A stretch of 64,000 nt of DNA from Paenibacillus sp. XY044 (lineage in GTDB: Bacteria > Bacillota > Bacilli > Paenibacillales > Paenibacillaceae). The first letter of the stretch is position 1; each line of letters begins with the position of its first letter. The notes beneath the pieces were generated by a model. That model saw only the letters and a program-made list of their open reading frames with translations, had not been told where the DNA came from and did no database searches. The DNA lies in NCBI RefSeq assembly GCF_002257645.1, contig NZ_NQMO01000001.1, forward strand, positions 730,065-794,064, written 5' to 3'. The position numbers were made by a program, and so were the translations under genes. Positions 1 to 8,424 of the stretch are shown here, piece after piece.

Positions 1-2316
1 CGTTTGGGTGGAATGGTGTTCGGAGGCGCGGAGCAGGAGCGTATTCAGTTGAATGAAGACACGCTCTGGTCGGGGCATCCTGATGACCCTGCGAATCATG
101 AAGCTTTATCCCATCTAGAAAAAGTCCGTCAGCTCAACTTCGAAGGCAGTTATGCCGAGGCGCAGGAGCTAATTGAAGAGCATATGCTTGGTCCGTGGTC
201 AGCGTCCTATCAAGCGATGGGAGACCTGTATCTTCAAATGGAGAACGCTGGCGACGTCACGGAGTATCGGCGGGAGCTGAACCTGAAGCGGGCCGTATGC
301 CGCACATCCTTTGTCATGAACGGCGTTCGTTATGTCCGTGAAGTGTTTGTCTCGGCGGCGGATCAGGTGATGGTCATCCATCTATCGGCAGACCAGCCAG
401 GAAAAGTATCCGTACAAGCATCACTCGACAGCCTGCTGGAGCACAAGGTCAAGCTGGATGCACCCGATCGCCTTATTCTTCAAGGGCGCAGCCCGAGTCA
501 TGTAGAGCCTTTTCATGCCAGATCAGCGGATCCCGTGGTGTATGAAGAAGGGAAAGGCATGAGGTTTGAAATTCAGCTGATTGCCATGGCAGATCAGGGC
601 TCCTTGGAACAGGGCGAGCATGGTTTGAAAGTAGAGCGCGCGAACGCAGTGACTTTTCTGTTAGCGGCAGCAACAAGCTTTAACGGCTTCGACCGGGATC
701 CGTTCCAGGACGGGAGCAACCCAACCTTGCGCTGCGAGGAATGGCTGAACAGGGCATCCGCTTACTCCTTTCAACAGCTGCTGCATCGCCATGAAAACGA
801 ATACGGTGAGTTGTTCGACCGGGTGGAGCTGGTGCTCGGCGCGCCCGGATTAACGGAACTTCCCACCGATGAACGGATCCAGGCGCTGCGCGAAGGACGC
901 GAGGATGCGCAGTTAGCGGTGCTGTTTTTCCAGTTTGGGCGTTATCTGCTGATCTCCAGCTCGAGACCGGGAACGCAGCCTGCCAACCTCCAAGGGATAT
1001 GGAACGACCGGACGCGGCCGCCGTGGGCAGGTAATTATACAGTAAACATTAACCTGCAGATGAATTACTGGCTCGCCGAGAGCTGTAATTTGGCGGAATG
1101 CCACACACCTCTCTTCGACTTGCTGGAGGATCTTCGCGTAACCGGACGGGAAACGGCAAAAATCCATTATGGCGCCAGCGGCTGGGCATGCCACCATGCC
1201 GTTGATCTGTGGAGGCTGTCGACGCCTTCCGGCGGTCCGTCCAAAGGTCCGGCCAGCTGGGCTTTCTGGCCGATGGCAGGTCCATGGCTGTGTCAGCACT
1301 TATGGGAGCACTACCGTTTTGGAGGCGATGTGGCTTTCCTGAGGGAAAAGGCTTATCCCATTATGAAGGAAGCGGCGCTCTTCCTGTTGGATTGGCTGGT
1401 GAAGGACCCGGAAGGATATCTGGTTACGAATCCATCCACATCGCCCGAGAATACGTTTATCGGACCTGATGGAAAAAAGGCGGCAGTCAGCATCGCTTCG
1501 ACCTTGGACAATTCGCTCGTTTGGGAGCTATTCACCAACTGCATGGAGGCGTCAGCCATCCTTGAAACCGATACGGAGTTCAGACACGAGCTTCTTGCAG
1601 CCCGAAACCGGCTGCGTCCGCTGCGGATTGGCCGTTATGGACAGCTTCAGGAGTGGTCTCAGGATTTCGAGGAGGCTGAACCAGGACACCGACATACGGT
1701 GCATTTATATGCCTTGCATCCCGGAGATCAAATTGATCCCTATATTACGCCCGATTTGGCTGAAGCTTGCCGGGTCTCGTTGGACCGGCGGCAGCAGCAT
1801 GAAAAGGAGGATGCCATTGGCTGGTGCTTTGCTTGGCGAATTAACCAATTTGCGAGGCTTGGTGACGCGGATATGGCCCATCATTATTTAATCAAGCTCT
1901 TAGAAAATCCTTTCCCCAACCTATTGAATGCCCACCGCCATCCCAAGCTTTCGTTCTACCCGCTGACGGTAGAAGCGAATTTCGGGGCAACCGCGGGAAT
2001 CGCGGAGCTGCTGCTGCAGAGCCAAGCGGGGGAGCTGCGGCTTTTGCCGGCGCTGCCAAAGGAGTGGGCCGAAGGAAGCATTCGGGGATTGCGCGCCAGG
2101 GGCGGATTCACGGTAGACCTGGCATGGGAAGAAGGCAAGCTGGCCGCAGCCTGCATTTATTCGTCGAACGGTAATTATTGCAGACTGCGCTCACAGCAGC
2201 CCATCCAAATATCCGCTGGAGCCGAAAGGATCCAGACCGAGATGATCGAACCCGGCGTTTATGGATTTCAAACCACCGTGAATCAATCATATAGGGTTAC
2301 GATTGCCGAATCGTAA
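1..2316 (+). CDS. GH95-family alpha-L-fucosidase, 5'-truncated by window edge
   Basis: Likely hydrolyses alpha-1,2-linked L-fucose (some GH95 members prefer L-galactose) by inversion. The frame is open to the window edge and begins RLGGMVFGG, the conserved start of the family, so probably only a few tens of N-terminal residues are missing and a signal peptide cannot be judged. Counting codons from base 1, the paired Asn motif NINLQMNYW supplies N349/N351 and SPENTF supplies the general acid E483. The base motif, usually IDGNFG with catalytic Asp, reads TVEANFG here, placing Glu658 at that position. Length (over 770 residues) fits a complete enzyme. The next gene follows after 122 bp with no clear terminator. 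The family is certain; the exact sugar is inferred. Confidence 0.9.
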   Translation, partial: RLGGMVFGGAEQERIQLNEDTLWSGHPDDPANHEALSHLEKVRQLNFEGSYAEAQELIEEHMLGPWSASYQAMGDLYLQMENAGDVTEYRRELNLKRAVCRTSFVMNGVRYVREVFVSAADQVMVIHLSADQPGKVSVQASLDSLLEHKVKLDAPDRLILQGRSPSHVEPFHARSADPVVYEEGKGMRFEIQLIAMADQGSLEQGEHGLKVERANAVTFLLAAATSFNGFDRDPFQDGSNPTLRCEEWLNRASAYSFQQLLHRHENEYGELFDRVELVLGAPGLTELPTDERIQALREGREDAQLAVLFFQFGRYLLISSSRPGTQPANLQGIWNDRTRPPWAGNYTVNINLQMNYWLAESCNLAECHTPLFDLLEDLRVTGRETAKIHYGASGWACHHAVDLWRLSTPSGGPSKGPASWAFWPMAGPWLCQHLWEHYRFGGDVAFLREKAYPIMKEAALFLLDWLVKDPEGYLVTNPSTSPENTFIGPDGKKAAVSIASTLDNSLVWELFTNCMEASAILETDTEFRHELLAARNRLRPLRIGRYGQLQEWSQDFEEAEPGHRHTVHLYALHPGDQIDPYITPDLAEACRVSLDRRQQHEKEDAIGWCFAWRINQFARLGDADMAHHYLIKLLENPFPNLLNAHRHPKLSFYPLTVEANFGATAGIAELLLQSQAGELRLLPALPKEWAEGSIRGLRARGGFTVDLAWEEGKLAAACIYSSNGNYCRLRSQQPIQISAGAERIQTEMIEPGVYGFQTTVNQSYRVTIAES

Positions 2317-2438
2317 GGGATGTTTTGCCTTTCGGCGGAATGGTTAGACTCTTTATAGACGGGCAGCGGCTGCTCCATTGACAAGAGCCGCACCCGGAAA
2401 TAAAGACAATGACTACTACGCAGAAAGAAGGGCTTTTC

Positions 2439-2777
2439 ATGAATGAATCGCTTAAATCCATAACCGACTGGCTGAACGCGCATAAACGGCAGACCGTCAT
2501 GATCCGCAAACAGGAACTCGAGGATACCGACCAGACGCGAATCACGCTGGAGGACGTGGAATACAAGCCGAGTACCCCGACGATTGACGAATATACCGAG
2601 GGGGATTCCCTGATTTTGCACGGCAGCGGAGCTGTGGTGAACGAGCAGGGGGATATCCCGCTTCCGCAGAGCACGTATCAAATCTACGTCGACGGTTTGA
2701 AGTACGCGGAGGTGCAGGATCAGCAGCTTTCCATGGAAACCGAACGGGCAAAATATGAAATTTTCATTCAATCGTGA
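2439..2777 (+). CDS. Hypothetical protein, 112 residues
   Basis: I do not recognise a family. The start at 2439 is chosen because an AGAAGGG ribosome site lies seven to eight bases upstream; an in-frame ATG at 2409 has no such site. The product starts MNESLKSITDW, is soluble and acidic, and has no signal peptide, membrane segment or cysteine. Its second half alternates short beta-like strands (DSLILHGSGAVVN, STYQIYVDGLKYAEV), suggesting a small beta-rich fold. It lies between a glycosidase and a TetR gene with its own promoter, so it is either the tail of the upstream unit or a single gene. Coding potential rests on the ribosome site and on the open frame ending just before the next promoter. 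Confidence 0.7.
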   Translation: MNESLKSITDWLNAHKRQTVMIRKQELEDTDQTRITLEDVEYKPSTPTIDEYTEGDSLILHGSGAVVNEQGDIPLPQSTYQIYVDGLKYAEVQDQQLSMETERAKYEIFIQS

Positions 2778-2796
2778 AATTTTCAAGCTTTTATCT

Positions 2797-2824
2797 TTGC
2801 ATATTCCATTAAATGTGGTAAAGT
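2797..2824 (+). promoter_or_regulatory. Probable sigma-A promoter of the TetR gene
   Basis: A TTGCAT -35 (2797-2802) and a TAAAGT -10 (2819-2824) are separated by 16 bases. The predicted transcription start falls inside the inverted repeat that follows, which is the expected arrangement for an autorepressed TetR gene. Confidence 0.5.
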
Positions 2825-2867
2825 AAAAAATGACCTTATGACTGAAATTGAAAATTGGTCATTTTTT
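2825..2867. promoter_or_regulatory. Operator-like inverted repeat before TetR gene
   Basis: Two perfect 11-base arms, AAAAAATGACC (2825-2835) and GGTCATTTTTT (2857-2867), flank a 21-base centre. The centre contains another half site, TGACT, at 2839-2843. A related element, TGACC ... AGTCA in the opposite orientation, lies at 3623-3650 before yhgE. The shared half sites suggest that the TetR protein between them binds both. Confidence 0.65.
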
Positions 2868-3482
2868 TGCGGATACGCGTTTAGATGGGAGGAGAACATC
2901 ATAGGAACGGTCGACCGGAAGAAACAGGTGCTGGGCGCGGCTGCCCAGTCCTTTTCCTTGTTTGGGTACAAGGCGACGACGATGGAGCAGGTGGCGAAGA
3001 TCGCTAATGTGGGAAAAGGCACGATTTACACGTTTTTCGATACGAAAGAGCAGTTGTTCGACGAAATTCTGCATGGTGTGATATTCGAAATGAAAACGAT
3101 CATTGATCGGGAAGTGGATCACGGGAAGCCGTTTTTCGACAACTTGTTCCGGGTTCTGGATTCCCTTCTGGAATTCCGGGGGGAGCATGAGCTGTTAATT
3201 AAGCTCTCGCAGGAGGTTAGAGACTTCGGGACTCCGCAATCCCAAGAGGCGATGAGCCGGGTGGAGAGTGTTATCCTGGGTTATATGGAAAAGGAAGTCC
3301 GGTTTGCGGTGGAGCAGCACGAAATCCGCGAATGCGAGCCGTCCGTCGTCGCTTTTCTCATGCTGAAAATGTACGTCGCCTTGACGTCCGAATGGAACAA
3401 ACAGCATCAAGAAACTTTAACGAAGGAAGAAATCAGGCAGCACTTCCGGCTGTTCCTGGAAGAAGGCTTGTCTGCAAAATAA
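2838..3482 (+). CDS. TetR/AcrR-family repressor (YhgD-like)
   Basis: DNA-binding repressor that probably controls itself and the downstream yhgE-like gene, as in the yhgD-yhgE arrangement of Bacillus. The helix-turn-helix is clear: DRKKQVLGAAAQSFSLFGY then TTMEQVAKIANVGKGTIYTFF, followed by DTKEQLFDEIL and an alpha-helical ligand domain. The start is uncertain. The ATG at 2838 is the only conventional start that keeps the whole domain, but it lies in the operator dyad, has no ribosome site and would follow a leader of only a few bases. A strong GGGAGGAG at 2887-2894 instead precedes ATC 2898 / ATA 2901, which would start just before VDRKKQ, where the family normally begins. A GTG at 2928 would cut helix 1. 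Confidence 0.88.
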   Translation: MTEIENWSFFCGYAFRWEENIIGTVDRKKQVLGAAAQSFSLFGYKATTMEQVAKIANVGKGTIYTFFDTKEQLFDEILHGVIFEMKTIIDREVDHGKPFFDNLFRVLDSLLEFRGEHELLIKLSQEVRDFGTPQSQEAMSRVESVILGYMEKEVRFAVEQHEIRECEPSVVAFLMLKMYVALTSEWNKQHQETLTKEEIRQHFRLFLEEGLSAK

Positions 3483-3575
3483 CCGGGCATGCGTTATATC
3501 CTTTTATTAGAGCAGGGACCGCTGAGGCCATTGTCAGGCGGCACGGCGACTTACCCGAGTACACCTCGGTGAAAT

Positions 3576-3600
3576 AGCCCCACTTCGTGGGGTTCTTTTG
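3576..3600 (+). terminator. Rho-independent terminator after TetR gene
   Basis: CCCCAC and GTGGGG pair around a TTC loop and are followed by TTCTTTTG. This would separate the TetR transcript from yhgE, which then needs its own promoter. Confidence 0.6.
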
Positions 3601-3622
3601 TCCGGAGTGTTTCCGTATGCGC

Positions 3623-3650
3623 AAAAGTGACCAATTGAAGAAATCAGTCA
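3623..3650. promoter_or_regulatory. Second TetR operator-like site, before yhgE
   Basis: AAAAGTGACCAATTG continues to ATCAGTCA, giving TGACC (3628-3632) facing AGTCA (3646-3650). Read on the other strand it matches the site before the TetR gene: TGACTGA, an AT-rich centre, then AATTGGTCA and a T-run. This supports TetR control of yhgE. Confidence 0.55.
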
Positions 3651-3708
3651 GTGATACTCGGGAGTGTCAGAGTCATACAAAATAACGTAAAGGGGGAAGC
3701 CCGGAAAC

Positions 3709-5973
3709 ATGAAATCGATAGCCGTATTTTTTAAAGATTTGGCGGCGGCCGTGAAAAATCCGAAAGTGTTCATTCCGGTCATTGCCGTCATGTTCATTCC
3801 GATTTTGTACAGCGGCGTATATTTGGCTGCCTTTTGGGACCCCTACGGTCATCTGGACCAACTGCCTGTAGCGGTGGTCAACAAGGATCAGGGCGCCGAG
3901 TTCAAAGGCAAGCAGCTCCATATCGGAGACGACTTGGTGGACGAACTGAAGAAAGGCAAAGATTTCGATTGGGAATTCGTCAACGAGAAGGAAGCCGAGC
4001 AGGGAATCAAGGATAACCGCTATTATATGAAAATTACGATTCCTGAGGATTTTTCCGGCAAAGCGACGACGCTGATGGACGAAAATCCGCAGCCGGCCAG
4101 CATCGAATACGAGCCGAACGGAGACTACAACTTCGTCGCCTCCCAGATCGGCAATACGGCAGTGAAGGATATCAAATCCAAGGTATCCGCGAAAGTAACG
4201 GAGTCGTATACCGACAGCCTTTTGGACAATTTTACGGAGGTATCGGACGGATTGGCCGAAGCCGGTGATGGCGCGGGCAAGCTGCACAACGGTACCAATG
4301 ATTTGGATGAAGGAGCCGTCAAGCTGAAAGAAAACCTCGGCAAGCTTGCCGCAGGCACGCTGGAAGCGAAGGACGGCATGGCTCCGCTGGCCAAAGGGGC
4401 CGGCGACCTGACCAAAGGCGTCGGTGACCTGGAAGGCGGCGCGAAGCAGCTTGCCGGCGGACTCAGCCAGCTGAGCAGCGCGCAGGGTCAGCTGACCGCA
4501 GGGGCTGTATCGGCCCAAAAGGGCGGAGAGCAGCTGTATCAAGGGCTGCAGTCCTCGCTGAAAGGCGCCCAAGACCTGGATGCCGGGCTAAAGAGCGCCG
4601 ATGAGGGCGCAGCCGGACTGGAATCCGGCCTGCAGGCGTCGGAGAAAGGAAGCGCCGATCTGGCGAGCGGCCTTGAATCTTCCGCCACTGGCACCCAGAA
4701 GGTCGCCGACGGTGCCAAAGGCGTGGCCGATGGCCTGCAGCAGTTGGCCAATGCGAGCCCTGAGCTCGCGGCTAATCCTGAGGTGCAGAAGCTGATCGCC
4801 GCCAGCCAGGCTGTAGCCGACGGCAGCGCCCAGCTCGTGCAGGGGCAGCAGCATCTGCTCAGCGGGGCGAACTCGCTGCACGACGGCCAGAAGAAGCTGG
4901 CCAGCGGCGCCGCCCAGCTGCATGTGGGTACGCAGCAGCTCAGTGCAGGCAGCGGCCAGCTCGTAGCGGGCCAGCAGCAGCTCGTGGCCGGCGCATCCAA
5001 GCTGAATGCCGGCCAACAGCAGCTTACGGCCGGACTGCAAACGTTCGGCCAGAAGCTCTCCGAAGCGGCCGGCGGCAGCCAGAGCCTGGTGGGCGGCGCT
5101 CAGCAGCTCCTGGCGGGATCCAACCAGCTGCAGGGCGGCGTGAACAAGCTCGCCAGCGGGCTCGGAACGCTTGCGGACGGTTCGCAGCAGCTGAATAACG
5201 GCGCAGGCGATCTGAAGAGCGGCATCAGCAAGCTGGAGGACGGCTCGAAAGAGCTGCAGACGAAGCTGACGGACGCGGCGGACAAAACCTCCGAGTTGAA
5301 GAAGACCGACGCTTTGGTTGAAATGTTCGCTTCACCGGTCGATACGAAGGAAATCGACGATCGCAAGGTACCGAACTACGGCACGGGTCTGACGCCGTAC
5401 TTCATGTCGCTCGGCCTGTTCGTTGGAGCGCTCATTTCGACGCTTGTCATTTCGCTCAAAGGAACGACGGTTCCCGGTGCATCCGGCTTCAGCCGTTTTG
5501 TCAGCCGCTCGTTGTCCTTTGCGGGTATGAGCTTGTTCCAGTCCGTGGTTGCGGCAGCGATCATTTTGTACGGACTGGGGCTGGAGGTTCGAAGCATACC
5601 GCTGTTCTTCCTTTTCTCCTTTATTACCAGCTTGACGTTTATGTTTATCGTTCAGGCATTCGTCACTTGGCTGGATATGCCGGGACGCTTCCTGATCATT
5701 ATCCTGCTGATTCTGCAGCTGGCTACCAGTGCCGGAACGTTCCCGCTGGAGCTCATTCCGGATTGGCTGAAACCGCTGAATCCTTGGCTTCCGATGTCCC
5801 ACAGCGTGATCGGATACAAGGCGATTATCGCAAGCGGCGATTTCGATCTCGTATGGAAGCAGGCAGGCATCCTGGGCATCGACGCTGTGATTTTCCTTGT
5901 CTTGACCCTTGTTTATTTCCTAGTCAAGGGCCGCAAGACGAAGGAAGCCCCGGTAGAGCCGCAAACGGCGTAA
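3709..5973 (+). CDS. yhgE: YhgE/Pip-family membrane protein
   Basis: A 754-residue membrane protein related to Bacillus YhgE and lactococcal phage infection protein Pip. One transmembrane segment lies at about residues 19-42, then a large extracellular region. From about 175 to 555 this is a long repetitive coiled coil with recurrent AxxLxxG heptads (for example AGSGQLVAGQQQLVAGASKL). A cluster of about five or six C-terminal membrane segments (563-745) resembles ABC-2 permeases. The length matches Bacillus YhgE (about 775 residues). The ATG follows an AAAGGGGGAAG ribosome site. Related proteins serve as phage receptors or belong to type VII secretion loci, but no ESX gene is visible here, so the role is unknown. 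Regulation by the upstream TetR protein is inferred from shared operator motifs. Confidence 0.9.
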   Translation: MKSIAVFFKDLAAAVKNPKVFIPVIAVMFIPILYSGVYLAAFWDPYGHLDQLPVAVVNKDQGAEFKGKQLHIGDDLVDELKKGKDFDWEFVNEKEAEQGIKDNRYYMKITIPEDFSGKATTLMDENPQPASIEYEPNGDYNFVASQIGNTAVKDIKSKVSAKVTESYTDSLLDNFTEVSDGLAEAGDGAGKLHNGTNDLDEGAVKLKENLGKLAAGTLEAKDGMAPLAKGAGDLTKGVGDLEGGAKQLAGGLSQLSSAQGQLTAGAVSAQKGGEQLYQGLQSSLKGAQDLDAGLKSADEGAAGLESGLQASEKGSADLASGLESSATGTQKVADGAKGVADGLQQLANASPELAANPEVQKLIAASQAVADGSAQLVQGQQHLLSGANSLHDGQKKLASGAAQLHVGTQQLSAGSGQLVAGQQQLVAGASKLNAGQQQLTAGLQTFGQKLSEAAGGSQSLVGGAQQLLAGSNQLQGGVNKLASGLGTLADGSQQLNNGAGDLKSGISKLEDGSKELQTKLTDAADKTSELKKTDALVEMFASPVDTKEIDDRKVPNYGTGLTPYFMSLGLFVGALISTLVISLKGTTVPGASGFSRFVSRSLSFAGMSLFQSVVAAAIILYGLGLEVRSIPLFFLFSFITSLTFMFIVQAFVTWLDMPGRFLIIILLILQLATSAGTFPLELIPDWLKPLNPWLPMSHSVIGYKAIIASGDFDLVWKQAGILGIDAVIFLVLTLVYFLVKGRKTKEAPVEPQTA

Positions 5974-6002
5974 GGCCGCTTATGGATACAATCTATTCAC
6001 AG

Positions 6003-6042
6003 GAGTTCCGGTTCTTCCGATGGGAGGACCGGAGCTCTTTTT
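6003..6042 (+). terminator. Terminator after yhgE
   Basis: GAGTTCCGG pairs imperfectly with CCGGAGCTC across an inner stem (TTCTTCC / GGAGGA) and is followed by TTTTTC. Confidence 0.65.
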
Positions 6043-6139
6043 CGCCTTATACCGCATAAGATGATACGGGTAGATTTCGGACATTGACGATATTGGGTAT
6101 AATAAGAAGATACAGACAGGAATGAGGGTAGATAAAAAG

Positions 6140-6886
6140 ATGATAATTCTGAAGACGAAAGACCAGATCAAGTACATGAAAGAAGCGGGCGAAATTTTGG
6201 CCGCCTGCCACCGCGAAATCCGCAAGATGATTGCTCCCGGCATCACCACCATAGAGATTGACCGTTTCGCAGAACAATTTATCCGCAAGCACGGGGCCAC
6301 GCCCGAGCAGAAAGGATACAACGGCTTTCCTTATGCGACTTGCACTTCGCTAAACGACGTGATCTGCCACGGCTTTCCGGGTAAAACGGCGCTGAAGGAC
6401 GGGGATATCATAACCGTGGATATGGTGGTCAACCTGAAGGGCTGGCTGGCCGACTCCGCGTGGTCCTATCCGGTCGGGAACATTTCCGAGCAGGCGCAGC
6501 GCCTGCTGGACGTGACGCATGATTCTCTGTACAAGGGGATCGAGAAGGCGGTGATCGGCAACCGGATCGGCGACATTTCGCATGAGATCCAGGTTTATGC
6601 AGAAGGCGAAGGCTTTTCGGTCGTACGCGATTTCATCGGCCACGGCATCGGCGAGGAAATGCACGAAGCGCCGCAGGTTCCGCACTACGGACCGGCGAAT
6701 GTGGGCCCGCGGCTGAAGGAAGGCATGGTCATTACGATTGAGCCGATGCTGAATACCGGGACCTACCGGAGCAAGATGGACAGCGACGGCTGGACCGCCA
6801 GAACGCTGGACGGCGGATTGTCGGCGCAGTATGAGCACACGATCGCGATTACGGCTAACGGTCCGGAAATTCTGACGGCACAGTAG
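6140..6886 (+). CDS. map: Methionine aminopeptidase, type I
   Basis: Removes the initiator methionine from new proteins in the cytoplasm. From the ATG at 6140 (GAGGG ten bases upstream) the protein has 248 residues, the usual length. The five metal ligands fall in order at D94, D105, H168, E201 and E232, with the same spacing as E. coli D97, D108, H171, E204 and E235; the substrate-side His is H77 in ICHGFPG. The second ligand motif reads ADSAWSY rather than the usual ADT. An in-frame ATG at 6122 lacks a good ribosome site. It stands alone, away from any ribosomal protein operon, so it is probably the second map paralogue that Bacilli often carry (compare YflG of B. subtilis). Confidence 0.93.
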   Translation: MIILKTKDQIKYMKEAGEILAACHREIRKMIAPGITTIEIDRFAEQFIRKHGATPEQKGYNGFPYATCTSLNDVICHGFPGKTALKDGDIITVDMVVNLKGWLADSAWSYPVGNISEQAQRLLDVTHDSLYKGIEKAVIGNRIGDISHEIQVYAEGEGFSVVRDFIGHGIGEEMHEAPQVPHYGPANVGPRLKEGMVITIEPMLNTGTYRSKMDSDGWTARTLDGGLSAQYEHTIAITANGPEILTAQ

Positions 6887-6946
6887 CCGGTAGGGACGAC
6901 GATACTGGAAGATCCGGGCGACGTATTTTCCCGGACTTCCAAGCGC

Positions 6947-6980
6947 AAAAGAGAAGCATCGCAACGATGCTTCTCTTTTT
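6947..6980. terminator. Bidirectional terminator between map and small membrane gene
   Basis: A perfect 15-base stem (6947-6961 with 6965-6979) around a CAA loop, with A-run before and T-run after, serves the two convergent genes. Confidence 0.85.
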
Positions 6981-6998
6981 TCATGTTAGAGCTGCTAG

Positions 6999-7202
6999 CT
7001 ATCTTAAATACACCACCGCAACACAGATGATAATCGCCAGGACGATCGTCACCGCGTAAATGGAAGTCAATTTCGACAGGTTTTTCTTCGTACGATGCTC
7101 GTATTCCGGGTTGCGCTTTTTATTTTCCGCGGAAAAACCGACCCAGAATGTCCCCACAGCAGCCAGCAGGGCGATCCCGATCACGACGATGTAAATCCAC
7201 AT
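6999..7202 (-). CDS. Small two-helix membrane protein, 67 residues
   Basis: Not assigned to a family. Two hydrophobic segments (about residues 2-22, IYIVVIGIALLAAVG, and 46-65, IYAVTIVLAIIICVAVV) flank a basic hydrophilic middle (NKKRNPEYEHRTKKNLSK). A ribosome site (AGGAAGGTGATT) precedes the ATG. It sits downstream of the germination operon on the same strand with a 76-bp gap, so it may be read through from it or transcribed separately. There are no cysteines or catalytic-looking residues. Confidence 0.7.
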   Translation of the reverse strand: MWIYIVVIGIALLAAVGTFWVGFSAENKKRNPEYEHRTKKNLSKLTSIYAVTIVLAIIICVAVVYLR

Positions 7203-7278
7203 ATATAATCACCTTCCTCGATCCCTGGCTGTGTGACAGGAACGCATTCTTGGCTTCATCATACCATGCGCCGGAAGA

Positions 7279-8424
7279 TCAGTGAACCCTTTGCTTGTAC
7301 TTTCCGGAGTTGACCATCGTAACGGTGACGTCCACGTTTTTCAGCATATCCTCGGTCAAAATAAAATCGGACTGCTTGCTGAGCTCCCTCCATTTATCAG
7401 GATATTTACGGTACAGCTTGTCCTCCAGCATCAGCACGTCGCATTTCAGGGCAATGCCCTTTTTGAAGCTGTCGATCACTTCATTTTTCACCAGCTCGGA
7501 GGCCATGTTTTCCAGCGTCGATTCGGGGAGCTCCTTGATAAGCAAATTGACATAGGATTTAAGGCCGATCCGGATATTGAAATGAACTTTGCCTTGCTCC
7601 AATTTGGGTTCCACGACAAAATGCGGTTTCATCAGAATCAGGCCGGCCACGGGGTTTTTGCTGTCTGGGATGTTGATGGGTGACTCTTCAAGCTGCAGCT
7701 GAATCCAGCGGGTCCCCTTCAGGTCATCCTCCGAGAGCCAACCGCGGAAATCTTTGTTGTCAAAGAAATAAGCTCCATTCACCCGGAGCATCGGATGATC
7801 CTTTTTGTCCTCATACCAGTCATTCCGATCAATGGTGAGCGAAGGAAGGATGGCCGTTCCGCTCGGTTCGTTCAGCATGGACAGAATTTTAAACTCGTAG
7901 ATCGGCAGGATAAACGAACGCTGCGTGTAAATTTGCTGCGGCGATTCCAGCACGCTTTCCAGCGGAGAAAAGTTCAGGATGGACTTTTCCGTCAAAATAT
8001 TTTGAATCGGATCTCTCGTCCCGTACAGCAGCACGTTATAGCGGATCTCCCTGTACCGGTTCAGCATGTCAAATACTTGGCCCATGCCGTGCTTCAGCAA
8101 CCGTTCCGAACAAACGACTGCTTTCATATGGCCCCAGAATACCCGACGCTGAGCCGTTGAGTAGATTGTCGACAACGATTCGGTCACGGTTTTCCCTTCT
8201 CCGGTGCCGATCCAGATCGGTACGGCCTTGCCGACCTGGGCATTTTGGGTTTGCGCGATATTCGAGAAGTTCAGCACCTGAATGTAGCTTTTATATTTTC
8301 CGTCCTCATAGTCAAGACCGATTGCCGTCACGTAGGCCATATTCTGGATATCCTTGGAGTTCCAGCAGCCCGGAAGGAGAAGGGTCAGTGCACAGCACAC
8401 CATGAAGAGCACCAAACGCTTCAT
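7279..8424 (-). CDS. Spore germination protein, Ger(x)C family lipoprotein
   Basis: C subunit of a germinant receptor, a lipoprotein on the outer face of the spore inner membrane. The lipobox is LLPGC with C20 as the modified residue, followed by the typical WNSKDIQNMAYVTAIGLDYEDG. The 381-residue length and the C-terminal domain (IRIGLKSYVNLLIKELPESTLE ... WRELS) fit the family. Its ATG overlaps the stop of the A-subunit gene by four bases (ATGA), so the two are translationally coupled. It is the last gene of the B-A-C operon. The germinant cannot be predicted from sequence. Confidence 0.93.
   Translation of the reverse strand: MKRLVLFMVCCALTLLLPGCWNSKDIQNMAYVTAIGLDYEDGKYKSYIQVLNFSNIAQTQNAQVGKAVPIWIGTGEGKTVTESLSTIYSTAQRRVFWGHMKAVVCSERLLKHGMGQVFDMLNRYREIRYNVLLYGTRDPIQNILTEKSILNFSPLESVLESPQQIYTQRSFILPIYEFKILSMLNEPSGTAILPSLTIDRNDWYEDKKDHPMLRVNGAYFFDNKDFRGWLSEDDLKGTRWIQLQLEESPINIPDSKNPVAGLILMKPHFVVEPKLEQGKVHFNIRIGLKSYVNLLIKELPESTLENMASELVKNEVIDSFKKGIALKCDVLMLEDKLYRKYPDKWRELSKQSDFILTEDMLKNVDVTVTMVNSGKYKQRVH

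Noticed and set aside
3673..4572. Long open frame on the minus strand inside yhgE (and others at 4539-5040)
   Set aside because: It mirrors the repetitive, GC-rich coiled-coil coding of yhgE; there is no ribosome site and the plus-strand protein matches a known family.
4200..5300. Tandem DNA repeat array or CRISPR-like pattern in yhgE
   Set aside because: Periodicity is that of AxxLxxG heptads in the protein; the DNA units differ at synonymous sites and there are no spacers.
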